Shown: in pieces, positions 34,064-42,854 of the stretch
Position numbering within the stretch: the stretch's first letter is position 1
Layout of the letters: every line of letters begins with the position of its first letter
Assembly: GCF_001436255.1 (NCBI RefSeq)
Contig: NZ_AZEI01000037.1
Span: forward strand, 1 to 62,101
Reading direction: 5' to 3'
DNA from: Lentilactobacillus rapi DSM 19907 = JCM 15042
GTDB taxonomy: Bacteria; Bacillota; Bacilli; Lactobacillales; Lactobacillaceae
DNA length: 62,101 nucleotides
The notes under the pieces: model-generated
What the model saw: the letters and a program-made list of their open reading frames with translations, nothing else
What the model was told of the DNA's origin: nothing
Database searches by the model: none
Made by a program: the position numbers and the translations under genes

Positions 34064-34084
34064 TTACTCCCACTCAATCGTTGC
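34064..34084. repeat. guaA-proximal att-like direct repeat
   Basis: The last 21 bases of guaA, encoding A-T-I-E-W-E-stop, repeated exactly at 32306-32326. Confidence 0.75.
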
Positions 34085-35626
34085 CGGTGGCTTGCTCGTA
34101 ATGTCATACACGACGCGGTTAATTCCATCTACCTCGTTTACGATTCTAGTCGAGACATTTTGTAAAACATCCCATGGAATCCGGGCAAAGTCAGCAGTCA
34201 TCCCATCAACGGAATTGACACCTCGAATAGCAATGGTATAGTCGTAAGTTCGACCATCACCCATCACACCAACACTTCTAAAGCCTGGCAGAACCGTGAA
34301 GTATTGCCAAATGTCGCGGTCTAAGCCGGCCTTGGCAATTTCGTCACGAAGCACCCAGTCGCTGTCACGGACAATCCGCAACTTTTCAGGGGTTACTTCA
34401 CCGAGGACTCGAATTCCCAAACCAGGGCCTGGGAATGGTTGCCGCCAAACAAGATTATCTGGCATCCCCAATTTTTCACCAATTTCACGGGCCTCATCCT
34501 TGAATAAAGTATTCAAAGGCTCAATCAGCTTAAACTTCATGTCTTTTGGCAGCCCACCAACATTATGATGAGACTTGATTGTCTGGGCAGTATCGGTTCC
34601 ACTTTCAACCACGTCAGTATATAACGTGCCTTGGGCTAAGAAGTCAATCCCATCGAGCTTTTTGGCTTCATCGTTAAAGACTTGAATGAACTCGTTACCA
34701 ATAATTTTCCGTTTCTTTTCAGGATCGGAAACGCCTTTCAGCTTGGATAAGAACCGATCTTGGGCATCCACCTTAATAATGTTCAGCCCAAACTTGCCAA
34801 CTAAGCTGTCCATCACTTCGTCGGCTTCATTCTTACGTAATAAACCATGATCCACAAAAATACTGGTCAATTGCTTGCCAATTGCTTTGTGTAGTAGAAC
34901 GCCAACAACACTCGAATCGACGCCGCCGGAAAGGCCGAGGAGAACCTTCTTATTGCCGACTTCTTTTCGAATATGTTCAATCTGGAGGTCAATAAAGTCG
35001 TCCATTGACCAGTTGGCTTCCGCGTGGCAAACGTTGAACGCAAAGTTCTTCAAGATATCATTTCCATACTTGGTATTGCGTACTTCAGCATGGAACTGGA
35101 TCCCGTAGAAATTACGATCGACATCCTGCATTGCAGAAATTGGACAGTTCTGGCTGGTGGCAACTGTCGTAAATCCGGTTGGGACCTTGTTAACCAAATC
35201 ACCATGACTCATCCAAACTGGTTGTTCGCGGGGGGTTCCTTTGAACAGTACAGCGTCATCTGAGGTGATTTGAATGTCAGCGTGCCCGTATTCCGAGTCA
35301 TCCGCCTTCTCAACTTCACCATCCAAAGTATAGGCCATGATTTGCATCCCATAACAGATTCCCAAGATTGGAATTCCTAACTTAAAGATGTCTGGGTCAA
35401 CCTTAAGCGCGCCATCTTCATAAACACTATTTGGACCGCCAGAGAAAATAATTCCCTTGGGGTTCATGGCTTTGATCTCATTTGCGGACAATGCATGGGA
35501 TTTCAGTTCGGAATATACGCCTAAATCGCGAATCCGTCTTGTAATCAGTTGGTTGTACTGACTACCAAAATCCAGCACTAAAATCTTATCAAAGCTTGAT
35601 AAGTCAACGTTTGCCAAATCATACAC
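34064..35626 (-). CDS. guaA: GMP synthase (glutamine-hydrolysing)
   Basis: A 520-residue enzyme making GMP from XMP, ATP and glutamine. The N-terminal class I amidotransferase has V-L-D-F-G-S-Q-Y-N, catalytic G-I-C-Y-G-M-Q near residue 90 and H-A-E-V near 180. The ATP pyrophosphatase domain has the P-loop G-L-S-G-G-V-D-S-S near residue 235, and the dimer domain ends [12 protein letters not shown] at 35617, 8 bases after AAGGG, is a plausible true start; the ATG at 35626 is close to that site. Its 3' end is the putative island attachment site. Confidence 0.97.
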   Translation of the reverse strand: MYDLANVDLSSFDKILVLDFGSQYNQLITRRIRDLGVYSELKSHALSANEIKAMNPKGIIFSGGPNSVYEDGALKVDPDIFKLGIPILGICYGMQIMAYTLDGEVEKADDSEYGHADIQITSDDAVLFKGTPREQPVWMSHGDLVNKVPTGFTTVATSQNCPISAMQDVDRNFYGIQFHAEVRNTKYGNDILKNFAFNVCHAEANWSMDDFIDLQIEHIRKEVGNKKVLLGLSGGVDSSVVGVLLHKAIGKQLTSIFVDHGLLRKNEADEVMDSLVGKFGLNIIKVDAQDRFLSKLKGVSDPEKKRKIIGNEFIQVFNDEAKKLDGIDFLAQGTLYTDVVESGTDTAQTIKSHHNVGGLPKDMKFKLIEPLNTLFKDEAREIGEKLGMPDNLVWRQPFPGPGLGIRVLGEVTPEKLRIVRDSDWVLRDEIAKAGLDRDIWQYFTVLPGFRSVGVMGDGRTYDYTIAIRGVNSVDGMTADFARIPWDVLQNVSTRIVNEVDGINRVVYDITSKPPATIEWE

Positions 35627-35700
35627 CCTTTCAAAGTTTCTACTTAAATAATAAACGATTTAACTATGGTTGGTCAACATTATTTTCAAAATCCAAACAT

Positions 35701-36630
35701 TCAATACTTTCGCAAGTATAAACGATCAATTAAATGATGATCCGTCTTATGCATAATCATATCAGCTCGGGACCGAGTTGGCAGAATATTTGCCTTCAGG
35801 TTCGGTAAGTCAACAGTATCCCACACATTGCGCGCCATCGCAAACGCATCGTCTCGATCGCCCATTGCGTAATCATAATAATAGTTGTCGGGATCCTGAA
35901 AGGCGGTGTCCATAAGGCGGCCAAACCGCTCTAAATACCACTTCTCAATTAGTTCGACATCCGCATCCATATAAATCGAGAAATCGGTGAAGTCGCTAAT
36001 ATAAATCTGTTCGTTGCTTGGTAACTGCAGCGTGTTGATTCCTTCAACGATCAAGACATCCGGCCGGTCGACAATATCATACCGGTTGGGGATAATATCG
36101 TAGCTCTGATGGGAATAGACCGGTGATTTGGTAACGGCCACGCCTGATTTAACCTCGTTTAGAAACGCAATCAATTTGCGCATATCGTAACTTTCGGGGA
36201 AGCCCTTCTTGTTGTATATCCCCCGTTGCTTTAACTCAGCATTGGAGTACAAGAATCCATCGGTGGTAATCAGCTGAATATGCTCACCAGTGAAGTAATT
36301 AGTCAGCAATTCCTCAAGCACCCGCGCAGTCGTTGATTTACCAACTGCCACACTTCCGGAAATGCCGATGATAAAGGGTACCGTTCGAACTTGTTTTCGG
36401 AGGAAACGTGCCTTGGTTGTCTGCCACTCATCAAAATTATTCTTCTGTAATCGGATCATGTGCACCAGCGGCTTATATATATCAGACACATCTTCAATCG
36501 AGATCTGATCATTAAAGGCCTTGATATGCTTCAATTCGCTTGGTGTTAACGATAAGTTGGCTTCACTTTGGTTATAGAAGTGCTTCCATTCTGCCTTGGT
36601 AAACGAATAGTAGTTGATTAAATCATCCAT
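35701..36630 (-). CDS. coaA: Type I pantothenate kinase
   Basis: A 309-residue kinase for the first step of coenzyme A synthesis. P-loop G-S-V-A-V-G-K-S-T near residue 95; F-L-Y-S-N-A-E-L...R-G-I-Y-N-K-K-G-F-P-E-S-Y-D near 130-150 and the Y-D-I-I-P binding region near 178 are typical of CoaA. 74 bases upstream of guaA on the same strand; they may share a transcript. Length is normal. Confidence 0.96.
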   Translation of the reverse strand: MDDLINYYSFTKAEWKHFYNQSEANLSLTPSELKHIKAFNDQISIEDVSDIYKPLVHMIRLQKNNFDEWQTTKARFLRKQVRTVPFIIGISGSVAVGKSTTARVLEELLTNYFTGEHIQLITTDGFLYSNAELKQRGIYNKKGFPESYDMRKLIAFLNEVKSGVAVTKSPVYSHQSYDIIPNRYDIVDRPDVLIVEGINTLQLPSNEQIYISDFTDFSIYMDADVELIEKWYLERFGRLMDTAFQDPDNYYYDYAMGDRDDAFAMARNVWDTVDLPNLKANILPTRSRADMIMHKTDHHLIDRLYLRKY

Positions 36631-36707
36631 GAGTTCAATTTATCTCCAAAACTTTTGTATTCAAATAATTATACCATCAAGGATCCCAAAACAACCTAAT
36701 TTTACAT

Positions 36708-36740
36708 AAAAAGTCGATCTCCAACGTTCAAGATCGACTT
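36708..36740 (-). terminator. Terminator of helD
   Basis: AAAAAGTCGATCT (36708-36720) and AGATCGACTT (36731-36740) form a 10-bp stem followed by T5 on the minus strand. Confidence 0.85.
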
Positions 36741-36747
36741 CACTGCA

Positions 36748-39042
36748 TTAGTTCAATTGATATTCGGCTTTTGGAACCGTCTCAAATAGCGGCGATAGAT
36801 TTTGGTTGGCAACAATTGTCAATCGATGCATTGCCCGCGTGCAGATGGTATAAACCAACTGCCGGTCACGCTCTTCGCCATAACATTCCTTTGACGCATC
36901 CCACATAATGACGCTATCAAATTCCAGTCCCTTAGCAAGGTAAGAAGGCACCACGATAACGCCTTTAACCAACCGCTGATTTTCAGTCCGAATCAAGGTC
37001 GCTTTGACCCCCAATTCTGCCAGTTTATCGGTGAGTTGTTGGCATTCTTTCAATGTCTTACCAATAATCGCGGTCGTTTCATGTTCAGCCAAATCAACCT
37101 CTGACTGCTTCTTAACCACTTCAACGGCAGCATCAAAGCCATCTTCAACGTAAACGTGTGGCAAGTCGCCTTCTCGGGTAAAGGGAATGATGTCCTCACC
37201 ATTTGTCAGCAAATGCTTGGTGAAGTTGGTGATCTGGGCAGTTGACCGGTACGACTTAGTCAATTGAACCACCCGGGTCTTATCTTCAGGGAACATGCTC
37301 CCAAGTTCACCCAAAAGCTTGCGACTATTTTCATGGGTAAAGATGGCTTGGTTCAAATCACCAAGCAGCGTGAACTTCGCCCGTGGGAAACTAAACTTGA
37401 GAAAGGCCAGCTGGAAGGCGGAGTAATCCTGGACTTCATCAATAAACAGATAACGAATGTCCCGGTCGCCGCGTTTGCCGGTCATCAGATCATACAGGTA
37501 AATGTACGCGGAGGCGTCAGCCAGTGACAATCGGCCTTCCTTGAGCCGGCCAACCGTCGCCTTGATGTCAGCTTGCCAATCTTCCTGACTAATGTCAAAG
37601 TCAGCCAGTTTGACAATCTTGGGAATATTCCGCAACATGTGCACGAATTGGTTGTTGATGCTTAAGAAATGATTTCGCACAATTTGGCGCTGAACCTTTC
37701 GGAACGACTTCACAACGATCTGACGAGCGAGGAACTTGAATTCTTTATCCGAGTTCAAGATTTCCTCTTCGCCTTCTTTGTGCATCTGTTGAATATCTTC
37801 CGGTGACAGGTTTTGAACGGCATCTTCAACCCACTTTTTCCGCATTTCCACGTGGATTTTACGATTCAAAATCTTTAACAGTTGTTCTTTAGTAGCGTCC
37901 AGCCGATTACGGAGATTGTAATTTTCATTGAAGCTATAGTAAATCTCTTCAACTTTTTCTTTTGGAATCAGGACAGTCCCGTTGAACATCAAGTTTCTAA
38001 ACCGCATGTCTTCAGTATTCAAATGATTGGCGTAGGCACTAACGGCTTTGAAATAGTCTAGGCTGCCTTTAATATCGTTGATCTTTTGGGCATGGGGCTC
38101 AAACTGTTCATCAAACCGTTGGGCCAACGTTTCAACCTGAACACTTGGCAATCGGTGCGAACTGTACTGATAGAAGGTCATTTGGACCATGTTTTGTTCA
38201 CCAAGCTCTGGTAACACTTGGTTAATATAATCATTGAATAATTGGTTAGGCGAGAACAGAATGATTTGGCCAGAATGCAAGTTGCCCCGATATTGGTAGA
38301 GTAAGAAAGCAACCCGTTGTAAGACGGCAGCCGTTTTCCCTGAACCGGCAGCCCCTTGGACAAACAACAGTTCCGAATCAGTATCTCGAATAATCTGGTT
38401 CTGTTCCTTTTGAATTGTCGTGACGATACTCTTCATCTTCGTATCGGAACGGTTACTCAACGCGTCCAACAGCATTTGATCCCCAACAACTTCTTCGGTA
38501 TCAAACACAGTCTTGATCTTGGCGTTTTCAATTTGGAATTGACGTTTGAGTTTGACGTCCACCGTCTGTTCACCATCAGGGGTCATGTAGGTTACGTCAC
38601 CAATCCCACCATTATAGTAAATGCTGGAGATGGGGGCCCGCCAGTCGTAGACCAGATAATGATCGGGCTTGTCAGTAAAGGATGCCATCCCGATATAAAT
38701 GGTTTCATCGCGTTTTTCATCGCCTTCACGAAAATCAATCCGTGCGAAATAAGGGTTCACTTCGAGCTTAGTCAGTGTCCCCAGTTCCCGGGCAGCATGC
38801 TCCTGACGATTCTCCCGTTCAGAAAGCATTTGCTGCTGCTGGCGAATTGACATGGCGGTTTCCATCATGCCGCTATAAGTTTCAGTTTTTAAGCGGACAT
38901 CATTATTGAAATTGGCGTTGATGTCTTTCACATCTTTTTTGGTTGCTTTGATCTTCTTTTCAAGACTTGTTTCGGCAATCTTGATCTTTTTGATCACGCC
39001 ATCTAGATGGTGCTGCTCTTGTGCTTTGATATTATCAGCCAT
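36748..39042 (-). CDS. helD: RNA polymerase recycling motor ATPase HelD / UvrD-like helicase
   Basis: A 764-residue SF1-type ATPase. The N-terminal ~150 residues start with a coiled coil (I-K-K-I-K-I-A-E-T-S-L) and lack a helicase motif, as in HelD, which pries stalled RNA polymerase from DNA. Walker A G-A-A-G-S-G-K-T near residue 230, Walker B F-I-D-E-V-Q-D-Y near 535, Q-L-T-K-S-Y-R-S near 607, and A-K-G-L-E-F-D-S near 700 are UvrD-family motifs. Leftward single gene with its own terminator. Confidence 0.92.
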   Translation of the reverse strand: MADNIKAQEQHHLDGVIKKIKIAETSLEKKIKATKKDVKDINANFNNDVRLKTETYSGMMETAMSIRQQQQMLSERENRQEHAARELGTLTKLEVNPYFARIDFREGDEKRDETIYIGMASFTDKPDHYLVYDWRAPISSIYYNGGIGDVTYMTPDGEQTVDVKLKRQFQIENAKIKTVFDTEEVVGDQMLLDALSNRSDTKMKSIVTTIQKEQNQIIRDTDSELLFVQGAAGSGKTAAVLQRVAFLLYQYRGNLHSGQIILFSPNQLFNDYINQVLPELGEQNMVQMTFYQYSSHRLPSVQVETLAQRFDEQFEPHAQKINDIKGSLDYFKAVSAYANHLNTEDMRFRNLMFNGTVLIPKEKVEEIYYSFNENYNLRNRLDATKEQLLKILNRKIHVEMRKKWVEDAVQNLSPEDIQQMHKEGEEEILNSDKEFKFLARQIVVKSFRKVQRQIVRNHFLSINNQFVHMLRNIPKIVKLADFDISQEDWQADIKATVGRLKEGRLSLADASAYIYLYDLMTGKRGDRDIRYLFIDEVQDYSAFQLAFLKFSFPRAKFTLLGDLNQAIFTHENSRKLLGELGSMFPEDKTRVVQLTKSYRSTAQITNFTKHLLTNGEDIIPFTREGDLPHVYVEDGFDAAVEVVKKQSEVDLAEHETTAIIGKTLKECQQLTDKLAELGVKATLIRTENQRLVKGVIVVPSYLAKGLEFDSVIMWDASKECYGEERDRQLVYTICTRAMHRLTIVANQNLSPLFETVPKAEYQLN

Positions 39043-39184
39043 TATTTACCCCCTACAACTTGACTTAATAGTTTAGCATAAAACCGCTCTCAATTCAAAG
39101 AAGTGGCTGAAAATTGTTTTGGAAGCAGTGGGATTGTTTTACATTTTTGATTGGTATACCTTTAAATTTAGTATTTGTGCATGG

Positions 39185-39258
39185 TATAATTGAGATGTTT
39201 TTAAGAATTGTATACTTAGGGTGGGTTTTCAGGCGCAACTGGATCTGCTTGCTTTTCT
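39185..39258 (+). promoter_or_regulatory. Candidate promoter and leader of array B / phosphatase gene
   Basis: -10-like TATAAT (39185-39190) and TATACT (39211-39216), both with weak -35s. TTAGGGTGGGTTTTC then GGATCTGCTTGCTTTTC match the start of array D's leader (TTAGGACGGGTTCTC, GGATCCGCTCACTTTTC), suggesting both arrays share a transcribed 5' leader. The part of the gap before 39180 shows nothing else. Confidence 0.45.
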
Positions 39259-39384
39259 TAGGACAGCTCCTCCAGGCAGCAACCTGCACGTAAGCACCAC
39301 AAGCAAAAATTCCAAAACCAGGAATTTCTGCTTGCGGCGACTTACGCTCCGGTTGCTAAACCGCCTGGATCCGCTCACTTTTCT
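39259..39384 (+). repeat. Covarying hairpin repeat, copy B1
   Basis: Stems TCCAGGC/GCCTGGA, AGCAACC/GGTTGCT, CGTAAG/CTTACG, CACAAGCA/TGCTTGcG, apical ATTCC/GGAAT. Confidence 0.87.
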
Positions 39385-39510
39385 TAGGACAGCTGCGTAA
39401 AGCAGAAGTCTGCACGTAAGCACCTCGGAGAAAAATTCCCAAACCCGGAATTTCTCTCCGAGGAGACTTACGCACCGACTTCTACCGCTTTACTTCGCTC
39501 ACTTATTTTT
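39385..39510 (+). repeat. Covarying hairpin repeat, copy B2 (abuts phosphatase RBS)
   Basis: Stems GTAAAGC/GCTTTAC, AGAAGTC/GACTTCT, CGTAAG/CTTACG, CCTCGGAGA/TCTCCGAGG. Its right end CACTTATTTTT runs directly into TAGGAGG, the ribosome binding site of the next gene. Confidence 0.88.
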
Positions 39511-39523
39511 TAGGAGGATTTAC

Positions 39524-40177
39524 ATGACAATCTCACTTTATTTTGTTCGCCACGGTCAAACTTACTTGAACAAGTACCATCGCATCCAGGGTTGGTCCGA
39601 CTCCCCGTTAACTGATAAAGGGGTTGCCGATGCAGTCGACGCTGGTAAGCGATTAAGCGGTATCCCCTTTTCTGCCGCTTATTCCAGTGACACATCAAGG
39701 GCCATCAAGACTGGTAATCTCATTTTGAAAGCCAATTCCGGCTCCGTGAAATCAGTCGTTCCCGATGCTGCATTCCGCGAACTCAATTTCGGCTATTATG
39801 AAGGAGAGGACGATGTCAAGACGTGGCATACGATTGGCGGCCCAATCGGCGTCAACTCATTCCATGGTTTGATCGGTGAATATGGGATCGATAAAGCTGA
39901 AGACATGTTCTCGAAGGCCGATACTTATGGTGACGCCGAAAGTAGCTCGACCTTTTGGGCAAGGCTACAGCCCGGAATTGACAACGTCATCGCCAAAGCT
40001 AATGATGGAGATAAGATTCTGATGGCAACTCACGGGACGTTAATTCGCAATGTCGTCAGCAAGTGGAGTGACATCCCCGTTAACGTTTCCACGAAGAACG
40101 GGAGCGTCACAAAGTTAGACTATGATGATGGAAAATTCTCGATTGAATATTATAACAATGTGAGTGATGAGTTGTAA
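39524..40177 (+). CDS. Histidine phosphatase family protein (phosphoglycerate mutase-like)
   Basis: A 217-residue protein of the histidine phosphatase superfamily. The N-terminal R-H-G-Q-T motif at residues 9-13 carries the catalytic His; R-I-Q-G-W-S-D-S-P-L-T follows, F-R-E-L-N-F-G-Y-Y-E-G near 85 gives the acid, and the second His is in A-T-H-G-T-L near 168. Most such single enzymes are broad phosphatases rather than glycolytic mutases. Its ribosome binding site TTTAGGAGG is fused to the end of repeat B2, so its mRNA probably carries the repeat array in its leader. Confidence 0.93.
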   Translation: MTISLYFVRHGQTYLNKYHRIQGWSDSPLTDKGVADAVDAGKRLSGIPFSAAYSSDTSRAIKTGNLILKANSGSVKSVVPDAAFRELNFGYYEGEDDVKTWHTIGGPIGVNSFHGLIGEYGIDKAEDMFSKADTYGDAESSSTFWARLQPGIDNVIAKANDGDKILMATHGTLIRNVVSKWSDIPVNVSTKNGSVTKLDYDDGKFSIEYYNNVSDEL

Positions 40178-40204
40178 TCTTCGAACCATCACCCTCATAT
40201 CGAT

Positions 40205-40295
40205 AAACGGCTGTTTCCGGCCATTTAAGCTAGAAAAGCAATGCATTCCAAAATCAGAATGCATTGTTTTTTTGGCTTAAATTTTGGGGTCAAAT
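40205..40295 (+). repeat. Nested-terminator repeat, copy 4
   Basis: Outer pairing GGCCATTTAAGC with GGCTTAAAT...TGG encloses a terminator with arms 40239-40248 and 40257-40266 and a T7 run. Shares its inner hairpin with the copy at 11911 and the GGCTTAAAT block with the fragment at 60. Terminates the phosphatase gene. Confidence 0.7.
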
Positions 40296-40338
40296 TGTCT
40301 TTTGCTCCAACCTGCTCCAAATTTGCGATGTCGCTTAA

Positions 40339-41004
40339 TTAACGCTTAGCCGGAAAATCGATTCCATATATACAGTTATCATATGTCCATTGCATGATCT
40401 CCGTCATATCGCCGGATTCATAATACTGAGCAAGCAAAGTATTGAACTTCGGAAGCTGCTTTTCATTAATATTGACAATCCCTGCCCCGGCATTGATCAA
40501 TAGATAGTTTGCTGATAAAACAGCGGTTCGTTTATTGCCGTCCCAAAATACCTGATCGCGCATCATTTGATACATCATTTTTAAGGCTTTTTCGGTATCC
40601 GTAAAGTTGCCATTCATCATTTTAGAAACCATTGCAGTGACCTTATCTGGGCTCGGAACCGGCGGCACATATTCCACGCCACCAATTTGGACATTTCCAG
40701 TTCTGATTTCCCCAGGTTCCAATGCATCTTCTGCGGCCACAATCCGGTTGATTGTCTGACTGATCTCAAAAGTATAAGGTTGATCGTTGTTAATAACGAA
40801 CTCCAAGCCTTTTTTCAAATTGATAATAACTTGAATGTCATCAATCGAAACCCCGGCTACGCTCATCCCATCGATGATCGTTTGTGTCTGTGGGAGGGTG
40901 GTATTGACACCTTCAAACTTCGAATTTGAATAGACCATATTAACCAAATTTTTCTTTGCCAAGAAACGATTTTGCTTTTGGGTTAAATGATATTTATTTT
41001 CCAT
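40339..41004 (-). CDS. Fic/DOC domain protein lacking the catalytic His
   Basis: A 221-residue Fic-fold protein. Fic enzymes transfer AMP or other nucleotide parts to proteins using H-x-F-x-D/E-G-N-x-R. Here the motif (residue ~155) reads Q-V-F-W-D-G-N-K-R: the nucleotide-binding G-N-K-R is kept but His is Gln. Near the N-terminus, S-N-S-K-F-E-G resembles the inhibitory helix motif of self-inhibited Fics, with Asn where Ser/Thr is usual. Classical AMPylation is therefore doubtful. 37 bases downstream of an unknown 122-residue gene in the same direction. Confidence 0.87.
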   Translation of the reverse strand: MENKYHLTQKQNRFLAKKNLVNMVYSNSKFEGVNTTLPQTQTIIDGMSVAGVSIDDIQVIINLKKGLEFVINNDQPYTFEISQTINRIVAAEDALEPGEIRTGNVQIGGVEYVPPVPSPDKVTAMVSKMMNGNFTDTEKALKMMYQMMRDQVFWDGNKRTAVLSANYLLINAGAGIVNINEKQLPKFNTLLAQYYESGDMTEIMQWTYDNCIYGIDFPAKR

Positions 41005-41041
41005 CTGTGACTCCTATCCACGTTGAGAGCATCAATTTCCT

Positions 41042-41410
41042 TTACAGATCATAAACAAGAAATTCATCAATTCCAATATAATACTTTATCTGTACCTTGT
41101 TTGGCTCAATTATCTCCTCATCAGGAAATTGAGTAATCAGTGAGTATAGATAGATATAATTTGGATTGGATCTCTGTTTGAATCCTTTCTGACCGTATAA
41201 TCCTTGAATGCGATCAAATAATTGTTGAATTTCTACCGTCGTTTTTGCAGTCAGAAATTGGTTTAAGTCAGAAATATGATTGGGCTTGGTTGAATAGATC
41301 ATCGCCTTAGCAGTATTAACCACGACCAGTAACCAATCTGTTAAGCAATCTATTGCTTTTGGGCGTGCCTTAAGCTTAGTTCTCAATTGTTTGTAATCAT
41401 TATTTAGCAA
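41042..41410 (-). CDS. Hypothetical protein upstream of fic
   Basis: A 122-residue soluble protein of unknown family, mixed helical/beta in appearance (D-C-L-T-D-W-L-L-V-V-V-N-T-A-K-A near residue 20; Y-I-Y-L-Y-S-L-I-T-Q-F near 85). It starts with TTG at 41410, 6 bases behind AAGGAG. Its tight linkage to the fic gene suggests co-expression, possibly as a partner or antitoxin-like factor; no family evidence supports that yet. Confidence 0.7.
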   Translation of the reverse strand: MLNNDYKQLRTKLKARPKAIDCLTDWLLVVVNTAKAMIYSTKPNHISDLNQFLTAKTTVEIQQLFDRIQGLYGQKGFKQRSNPNYIYLYSLITQFPDEEIIEPNKVQIKYYIGIDEFLVYDL

Positions 41411-41488
41411 ATGCTACTCCTTGCCATCCAATCAGTTTTTCCTCACCAAATTCCAAAGGTTCAAAGATTACTTGGCATTTAATACCCG

Positions 41489-42244
41489 TTACGGTCTTTG
41501 AGCAATCATGACGAATCGGTCCTCATGGGTCGAAACGCTTCCCTGGCAATTAATCATTCGCTGCAAATCTAACAATTTTGAAAAACAACGATCAACATTA
41601 AAATCAGGAAATTCCCAAGGAATAATCGACGCATAATAAACAATTGCGCCAACATCTAAGAACTTCATTTCTGAAAATGCCTGCCGTTCCAGCAAAATAT
41701 TAAATCCTGCTTTTTGAAAACCATTCACCATATTCAACAAGGTATTCTCGGGAAATGCTGGTTGATAATCAGGAAGCAAGAATCGAGACAGTGAAAAGTT
41801 ATTGGTCGCCCCAACTTGTTGAGTAATAAAGATTCCCTTTGGCTTTAACTTATTGAAAACTGTCACAGGATTAAAAGCATCGTGGCTATTAGTTATGATA
41901 TCGACAGAGCCATCTTCAACCGGAAGTTCATCAGCATTAGTAACCGGATATACCTTAACTCCCCGTGGCTGAAGCGTTTGTTGAAGCATTTCAATGTTGG
42001 GTTGCCATGCCTCAGTGACTGCTGTCAGACTATCTGGGTGGTGAAACGATGATAATAACTCACCGCCACCCGTTCCCATGTCTAGGAGCATATCAGGATC
42101 GCGTAAATACTTTAGGACAAGTGTTCGATAATCCCATGGTAATTTTTCGTTGAGCCAACGGCCGTCCAGATGGGAAAAGTTCCAACCTTTCATCCCAATT
42201 TCTTGTTCGTGGGTCCAAATCTTTCTAAGTTTAGTTGTATTCAT
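41489..42244 (-). CDS. Class I SAM-dependent methyltransferase
   Basis: A 251-residue methyltransferase with SAM motif I L-L-D-M-G-T-G-G-G-E near residue 58, motif II around V-K-V-Y-P-V-T-N-A-D-E-L-P and N-S-H-D-A-F at motif IV near 118. N-terminus contains W-N-F-S-H-L-D-G-R. No family-specific substrate clue. Its leader holds a nested hairpin that can be exchanged for pairing with the ribosome binding site (see 42251-42344). Monocistronic as far as can be seen. Confidence 0.9.
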   Translation of the reverse strand: MNTTKLRKIWTHEQEIGMKGWNFSHLDGRWLNEKLPWDYRTLVLKYLRDPDMLLDMGTGGGELLSSFHHPDSLTAVTEAWQPNIEMLQQTLQPRGVKVYPVTNADELPVEDGSVDIITNSHDAFNPVTVFNKLKPKGIFITQQVGATNNFSLSRFLLPDYQPAFPENTLLNMVNGFQKAGFNILLERQAFSEMKFLDVGAIVYYASIIPWEFPDFNVDRCFSKLLDLQRMINCQGSVSTHEDRFVMIAQRP

Positions 42245-42250
42245 ATTAAC

Positions 42251-42344
42251 TGTGCCTCCACTAATTCCTAGTTCACTAATAAAAGGGCACAGCTATATCT
42301 GCCTACTTGCTCGACACACCGGCAGCAATTATAACTGTGCCGAG
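42251..42344 (-). promoter_or_regulatory. Structured leader with alternative pairing at the methyltransferase RBS
   Basis: Read 5' to 3' on the minus strand: GGCACAGTTATA (42344-42333), a CTGCC...GGCAG inner stem, TATAGCTGTGCCC (42300-42288) followed by TTTTATT, then GGAGGCACAGTT (42262-42251) containing the ribosome binding site. The middle CTGTGCC can pair with either GGCACAG copy: one gives a terminator-like hairpin, the other hides the ribosome binding site. Confidence 0.55.
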
Positions 42345-42499
42345 CAGTTCACGAGTTTTAACACCATTTTTCTTCATTCACTTTCATTTGATATGATCAT
42401 TAATTTTTAAACAATGATTCAATACTCTTAGTTTATAACAAATATCAGCCTTACAGAACATCTATTTAATTTGGAATTAACAAATTCCATCTAAATATC

Positions 42500-42540
42500 A
42501 AAATGAGCCTGGGCACGGTGATCATGCTCAGGCTCATTTT
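42500..42540. terminator. Bidirectional terminator
   Basis: A perfect 12-bp stem AAAATGAGCCTG/CAGGCTCATTTT (42500-42511, 42529-42540) after the small membrane-protein gene. Confidence 0.85.
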
Positions 42541-42569
42541 ATTTGTCATCATCGATTTGATGCTTAACC

Positions 42570-42854
42570 TTACATAAAGTGGATAAAAATCGTTATCCCA
42601 GTATATGCAACACCAATTAAAAACGTCACTAATAAGCAGAGATCGGTATCTTTAACCAGCCAATCTCTCGAATCCGAAAACCGAAAGATAAAATCATACC
42701 AAAGGCCGGGAATCGCCATCAGGATCAGGGCAAATGCAATTCGATCGATGAATGTCACGTTTTGGAACATGAACAGTTCGATCCCGATTAGTCCGGTGAA
42801 GGAAAGCAAGCTCAATAGTGAATACTTCCAATAAGATCTTTTTATGTTCGTCAT
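42570..42854 (-). CDS. Hypothetical three-helix membrane protein
   Basis: A 94-residue protein with three transmembrane segments (around residues 10-30, 35-52 and 70-92) and a conserved-looking cytoplasmic loop F-R-F-S-D-S-R-D-W. The ATG at 42854 follows GAAGG by 5 bases; the open frame begins 30 bases earlier with no clear site. Family not recognised. Single gene. Confidence 0.7.
   Translation of the reverse strand: MTNIKRSYWKYSLLSLLSFTGLIGIELFMFQNVTFIDRIAFALILMAIPGLWYDFIFRFSDSRDWLVKDTDLCLLVTFLIGVAYTGITIFIHFM

Larger units (their letters stand above)
32306..34084. mobile_element. Putative mini genomic island at the 3' end of guaA
   Basis: A 21-bp sequence formed by the last codons and stop of guaA (34064-34084) is repeated exactly at 32306-32326. 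The repeats bound 1.74 kb carrying an HTH gene, a MazEF-type toxin-antitoxin pair and two tiny ORFs. The 3' end of guaA is a known integration site for islands using tyrosine recombinases, and the duplication of the gene end is what such integration leaves. No integrase is present, so the segment is either decayed or mobilised in trans. This reading is inference from the repeats and gene content. Confidence 0.62.
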
